This document shows positions 5,729 to 7,871 of a DNA stretch of 7,871 nucleotides, piece after piece. Made by a program: the position numbers and the translations under genes. Source of the DNA: Bacteroidota bacterium (lineage in GTDB: Bacteria > Bacteroidota > Rhodothermia > Balneolales > HLUCCA01); NCBI GenBank assembly GCA_003448835.1, contig DLXM01000292.1, forward strand, positions 1,252 to 9,122, in the 5' to 3' direction. A model generated the notes under the pieces. That model searched no databases. It was not told where the DNA came from and saw nothing but the letters and a program-made list of their open reading frames with translations. The stretch's first letter is position 1. Each line of letters opens with the position of its first letter.

Positions 5729-6233
5729 AGTTTCCGAATACCACTTCCGACAAATCAACTCGGCCCCCAATCCAAATAAAATAGGTACCATCTACGCCAA
5801 GTCTTACATCTGATCTGGATTGATCGATTATTTCAGATGTAAATTGATTATCCACTCCATTACCTGAAATAGCATATATAAATAACAGGGATTCGGATCC
5901 TCCCGACCTAATTAATTCCCTTTGAGCCAGATAATTAATTCGAATCATTGCATTTGGTCGCCCTGTTATCTGCAATTTACCGGCACCATCATTATTTTGG
6001 GGATTAACAAACAAAAGTACTGTACCGGGTGTTACACTACCTATATTGATATTCTGTACTGTTGAAATCTCAATTGACTCCATAACTGTAGCTGTAGCAT
6101 TAATTGCTACAGCAGCAGAAAACCCATTGTTAGCACCTCCACTCTGAGCAAAACCTACCTGTACAATTCCAACTAACAACAATCCGACGATTATCGCTTT
6201 TATCATGAATTTTGTTAAACTGGTAGTGAGCAT
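5691..6233 (-). CDS. Secreted fimbrial-subunit-like protein, first gene of the cluster
   Basis: A 180-aa protein with a signal peptide (residues 1-29, ending GFA before Q30); an internal ATG at 6206 would also keep a working signal peptide. The mature N-terminus SGGANNGFSAAVAINATATV has a stretch of alternating small hydrophobics that could act as a donor strand. NINIGSVTPGT (61-71) occupies the place of the LDFGSV motif of the DUF4402 pilin. TYFIWIGGRVD (150-160) matches its LYVFIGG strand, and the final strand GNYEGEFAIEIEYI has Gly at -14 and penultimate Tyr. It has no cysteine in the mature part, unlike the next two subunits. A candidate promoter lies just upstream, so it probably heads the three-subunit operon. 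It is DUF4402-like by layout; whether it is tip, adaptor or base subunit cannot be told. Confidence 0.72.
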   Translation of the reverse strand: MLTTSLTKFMIKAIIVGLLLVGIVQVGFAQSGGANNGFSAAVAINATATVMESIEISTVQNINIGSVTPGTVLLFVNPQNNDGAGKLQITGRPNAMIRINYLAQRELIRSGGSESLLFIYAISGNGVDNQFTSEIIDQSRSDVRLGVDGTYFIWIGGRVDLSEVVFGNYEGEFAIEIEYI

Positions 6234-6258
6234 AAAAAAGCTTGTGAATAGGGTGTTA

Positions 6259-6290
6259 AAAATCTATGTCGGTTTAGAAACGTAAATCAA
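6259..6290 (-). promoter_or_regulatory. Candidate promoter of the fimbrial subunit operon
   Basis: On the minus strand, TTG (6290-6288) is followed after 21 nt by TAGATTTT (6266-6259), one mismatch from the Bacteroidota -7 consensus TAnnTTTG. The predicted transcript would begin near 6252, giving a leader of about 20 nt before the ATG at 6233. No Shine-Dalgarno sequence is seen, as usual in this group. The gap (6234-6394) holds no terminator for the kinase gene that I can recognise, so readthrough is also possible. Confidence 0.38.
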
Positions 6291-6394
6291 TTAAAAAATG
6301 ATATATAAAAACAGTAATTGACACCTAATCAATATAATGAATGCAACAACTATTCTTTATTAAAAATCACTAATATAGAAGCCAGACAAATACA

Positions 6395-7871
6395 CTAAAC
6401 ACCCTGGTTATTCACAAAATTTAATACAACTGTGAATGTTGTCCCTTTACCCCGGCCTGGTGATGTGACTTGCAATTCACCCTGATGAATCAATAATAGA
6501 TCTTTAACAATGTACAATCCCATCCCGGATGACGATTCACCTCCTGTAGGTTTCGCAGAAAACTTCGTTGATGGCATCCCAATATTTTGAATCTCTGATT
6601 TAAGCATTCCCTGGCCTTCATCCCGGACACTAAACAAGACCTTTTCACCTTGTTTTTTCAATGAAACCCAAATTCTGCTATCTGGATTAGAATATTTCAA
6701 TGCATTTGAAACCAAATTATCTACTATCACACTAATCTGTGCAGAATCAGCCTTAATAATACATCCATCATCTAAATCCTGGATGATTTCTATGTGTTTA
6801 CTTTCTGCCCAAACTTTACTTTCAGCACAAATTTTTTCTACAATCCACCGCATATCAAATACTGACAAATCATCATGCAACCGGATTTTCTTAGCCCGAT
6901 CCTCCAATAAATCTTCTATAATATTTTGCATCTTTAAAGCCGCATCTCTGATATATCCCGAGAACTCCAGCAACGCCGCCTTGTCTTCGATTTCTTCTTC
7001 GATTAAATCAGCACTACTTCGGACAATCATCAACGGATTTCTTAAATCATGTGCTACAACACTCAGAAACTTATCCCTGTTCTCATCCAAAGCCCTCAAA
7101 TTTTCATTCAAATTCTCTAATCTGCGCTTTTCTACTTGCAACTCAGCCGTTCTGTGAATGACTTTTCTCTCAAGCTCTAAATTTTTTCGCTGAATTCGCT
7201 CTGTTTTGATTCTCACAACCAAAAAACCAAATGCCACAATCAGACCTACATAAATTAGATATGCCCATATTGATTTGAACCATGGAGTAGGTACAATGAC
7301 AGAAATCGAACCCTCTGCACTCACAATTCCAAATGCATCAATTGCCCTGACCCTAAATTCATATGACCCATTTGAAAGATTTGTATAAGTACGACGATTT
7401 TCAGAAGACCAATTCGACCAACCTTCATCATACCCAACTAAACGTGTTTGATATCGCAATCCACTCCCGTAAATATATCGTGGGGCTGAGTATTCCAGCG
7501 TTATATCCGAATCACCATAATCAACCACAACATTAGTTCCCTCCAACTCATTACCACCATATATCAAAGAATCCTGACTCAAATAAACCGCGTTAACCTG
7601 TGCATGAAACGAATCTGAATATTCGGGCATACTCAACAAATTAACTCTATATAAACCATCTACCCCACCAACCCAAAGAGTTGTATTATCCTGGATATAG
7701 ATATTGGTGAACGAATTCTCACCCATAAATTTCAGGAATATATCTTTGGATGCATTTTCATAATTGTCGGATACATTGATTCGAATAATTCCTTCTTCAC
7801 TGTTTAGCCAGTAATACCCATCTAAATCTTTTTGTGTGGAATATATGTTTCGAAGAGAAGAATCTGCCGAA
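6395..7871 (-). CDS. Sensor histidine kinase with propeller and Y_Y_Y sensor (5' end missing)
   Basis: The 3' part of a membrane two-component sensor kinase; the frame is open to the window edge, giving 491 codons, and an internal ATG at 7726 is not the real start. Visible in order: two Reg_prop-type beta-propeller repeats (DLDGYYWLNSEEGIIRI; TLWVGGVDGLYRV); a Y_Y_Y domain (about 7530-7290, with YQTRLVGYDEGWSNWS and NGSYEFRVRAID); one membrane helix (about 7270-7205); a coiled coil; a HisKA domain with the phospho-acceptor in VVAHDLRNPL (His codon at 7051-7049); and an HATPase_c domain with N-box DNLVSNALKYS, G1 DEGQGM and G2 GMGLYIVK. It ends there, with no receiver or AraC domain, so it is not a one-protein hybrid and needs a separate response regulator, which is not in the window. 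In this group such propeller kinases sense extracytoplasmic ligands. Control of the adjacent fimbrial genes is plausible from position only. Confidence 0.9.
   Translation of the reverse strand, partial: SADSSLRNIYSTQKDLDGYYWLNSEEGIIRINVSDNYENASKDIFLKFMGENSFTNIYIQDNTTLWVGGVDGLYRVNLLSMPEYSDSFHAQVNAVYLSQDSLIYGGNELEGTNVVVDYGDSDITLEYSAPRYIYGSGLRYQTRLVGYDEGWSNWSSENRRTYTNLSNGSYEFRVRAIDAFGIVSAEGSISVIVPTPWFKSIWAYLIYVGLIVAFGFLVVRIKTERIQRKNLELERKVIHRTAELQVEKRRLENLNENLRALDENRDKFLSVVAHDLRNPLMIVRSSADLIEEEIEDKAALLEFSGYIRDAALKMQNIIEDLLEDRAKKIRLHDDLSVFDMRWIVEKICAESKVWAESKHIEIIQDLDDGCIIKADSAQISVIVDNLVSNALKYSNPDSRIWVSLKKQGEKVLFSVRDEGQGMLKSEIQNIGMPSTKFSAKPTGGESSSGMGLYIVKDLLLIHQGELQVTSPGRGKGTTFTVVLNFVNNQGV

Noticed and set aside
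6318..6338. TTGACA and TATAAT on the plus strand
   Set aside because: The spacing is only 9 nt, no plus-strand gene follows, and sigma-70 boxes of this type are not the norm in this group.
6783..7157. 124-aa plus-strand reading frame inside the kinase gene
   Set aside because: It is the antisense shadow of conserved HisKA/HATPase coding sequence with no independent support.

Overview
The window looks like a chromosomal segment from an AT-rich member of the Bacteroidota/Balneolota/Rhodothermota group. Three things point there: every secreted protein has a signal peptide ending in Ala followed by a mature Gln, the sensor kinase has a Reg_prop / Y_Y_Y architecture typical of these phyla, and Shine-Dalgarno sequences are largely absent while promoter candidates match the TTTG / TAnnTTTG type. 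The genus cannot be fixed from the sequence. All recognised genes lie on the minus strand, so transcription runs from the right edge to the left.

In transcription order the window holds: (1) the 3' part of a sensor histidine kinase (6395-7871, 5' end outside the window); (2) a 161-bp gap with a candidate promoter; (3) three small secreted fimbrial-subunit-like proteins packed tightly (5691-6233, 5114-5728, 4527-5108; a 38-bp overlap, then a 5-bp gap); (4) a 181-bp AT-rich gap with palindromes and an 11-bp tandem repeat; (5) a DUF4402-type, Thr/Ala-rich subunit, probably the major pilin (3866-4345); (6) a strong intrinsic terminator followed by a second candidate promoter; (7) a PapD-like periplasmic chaperone (2870-3706); (8) an outer-membrane usher (128 to about 2728); (9) 127 bp without a gene.

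Together these form a self-contained chaperone-usher fimbrial locus: four subunits, one chaperone, one usher. The best evidence is that all four subunits end in the same 14-residue C-terminal strand with Gly at -14 and Tyr at the penultimate position, the classical chaperone-recognition signature, although their sequences are otherwise strongly diverged. The terminator directly after the putative major pilin, followed by a fresh promoter, suggests that pilin is made in excess over chaperone and usher.

The main anomalies are: the usher gene has no canonical start codon (its signal peptide is encoded upstream of any ATG/GTG/TTG, while a nearby ATG is one base out of frame); two tandem subunits share a C-x4-C motif and are probably paralogues; one subunit carries a GC-rich Gly/Pro insertion; and no obvious two-domain adhesin is present.
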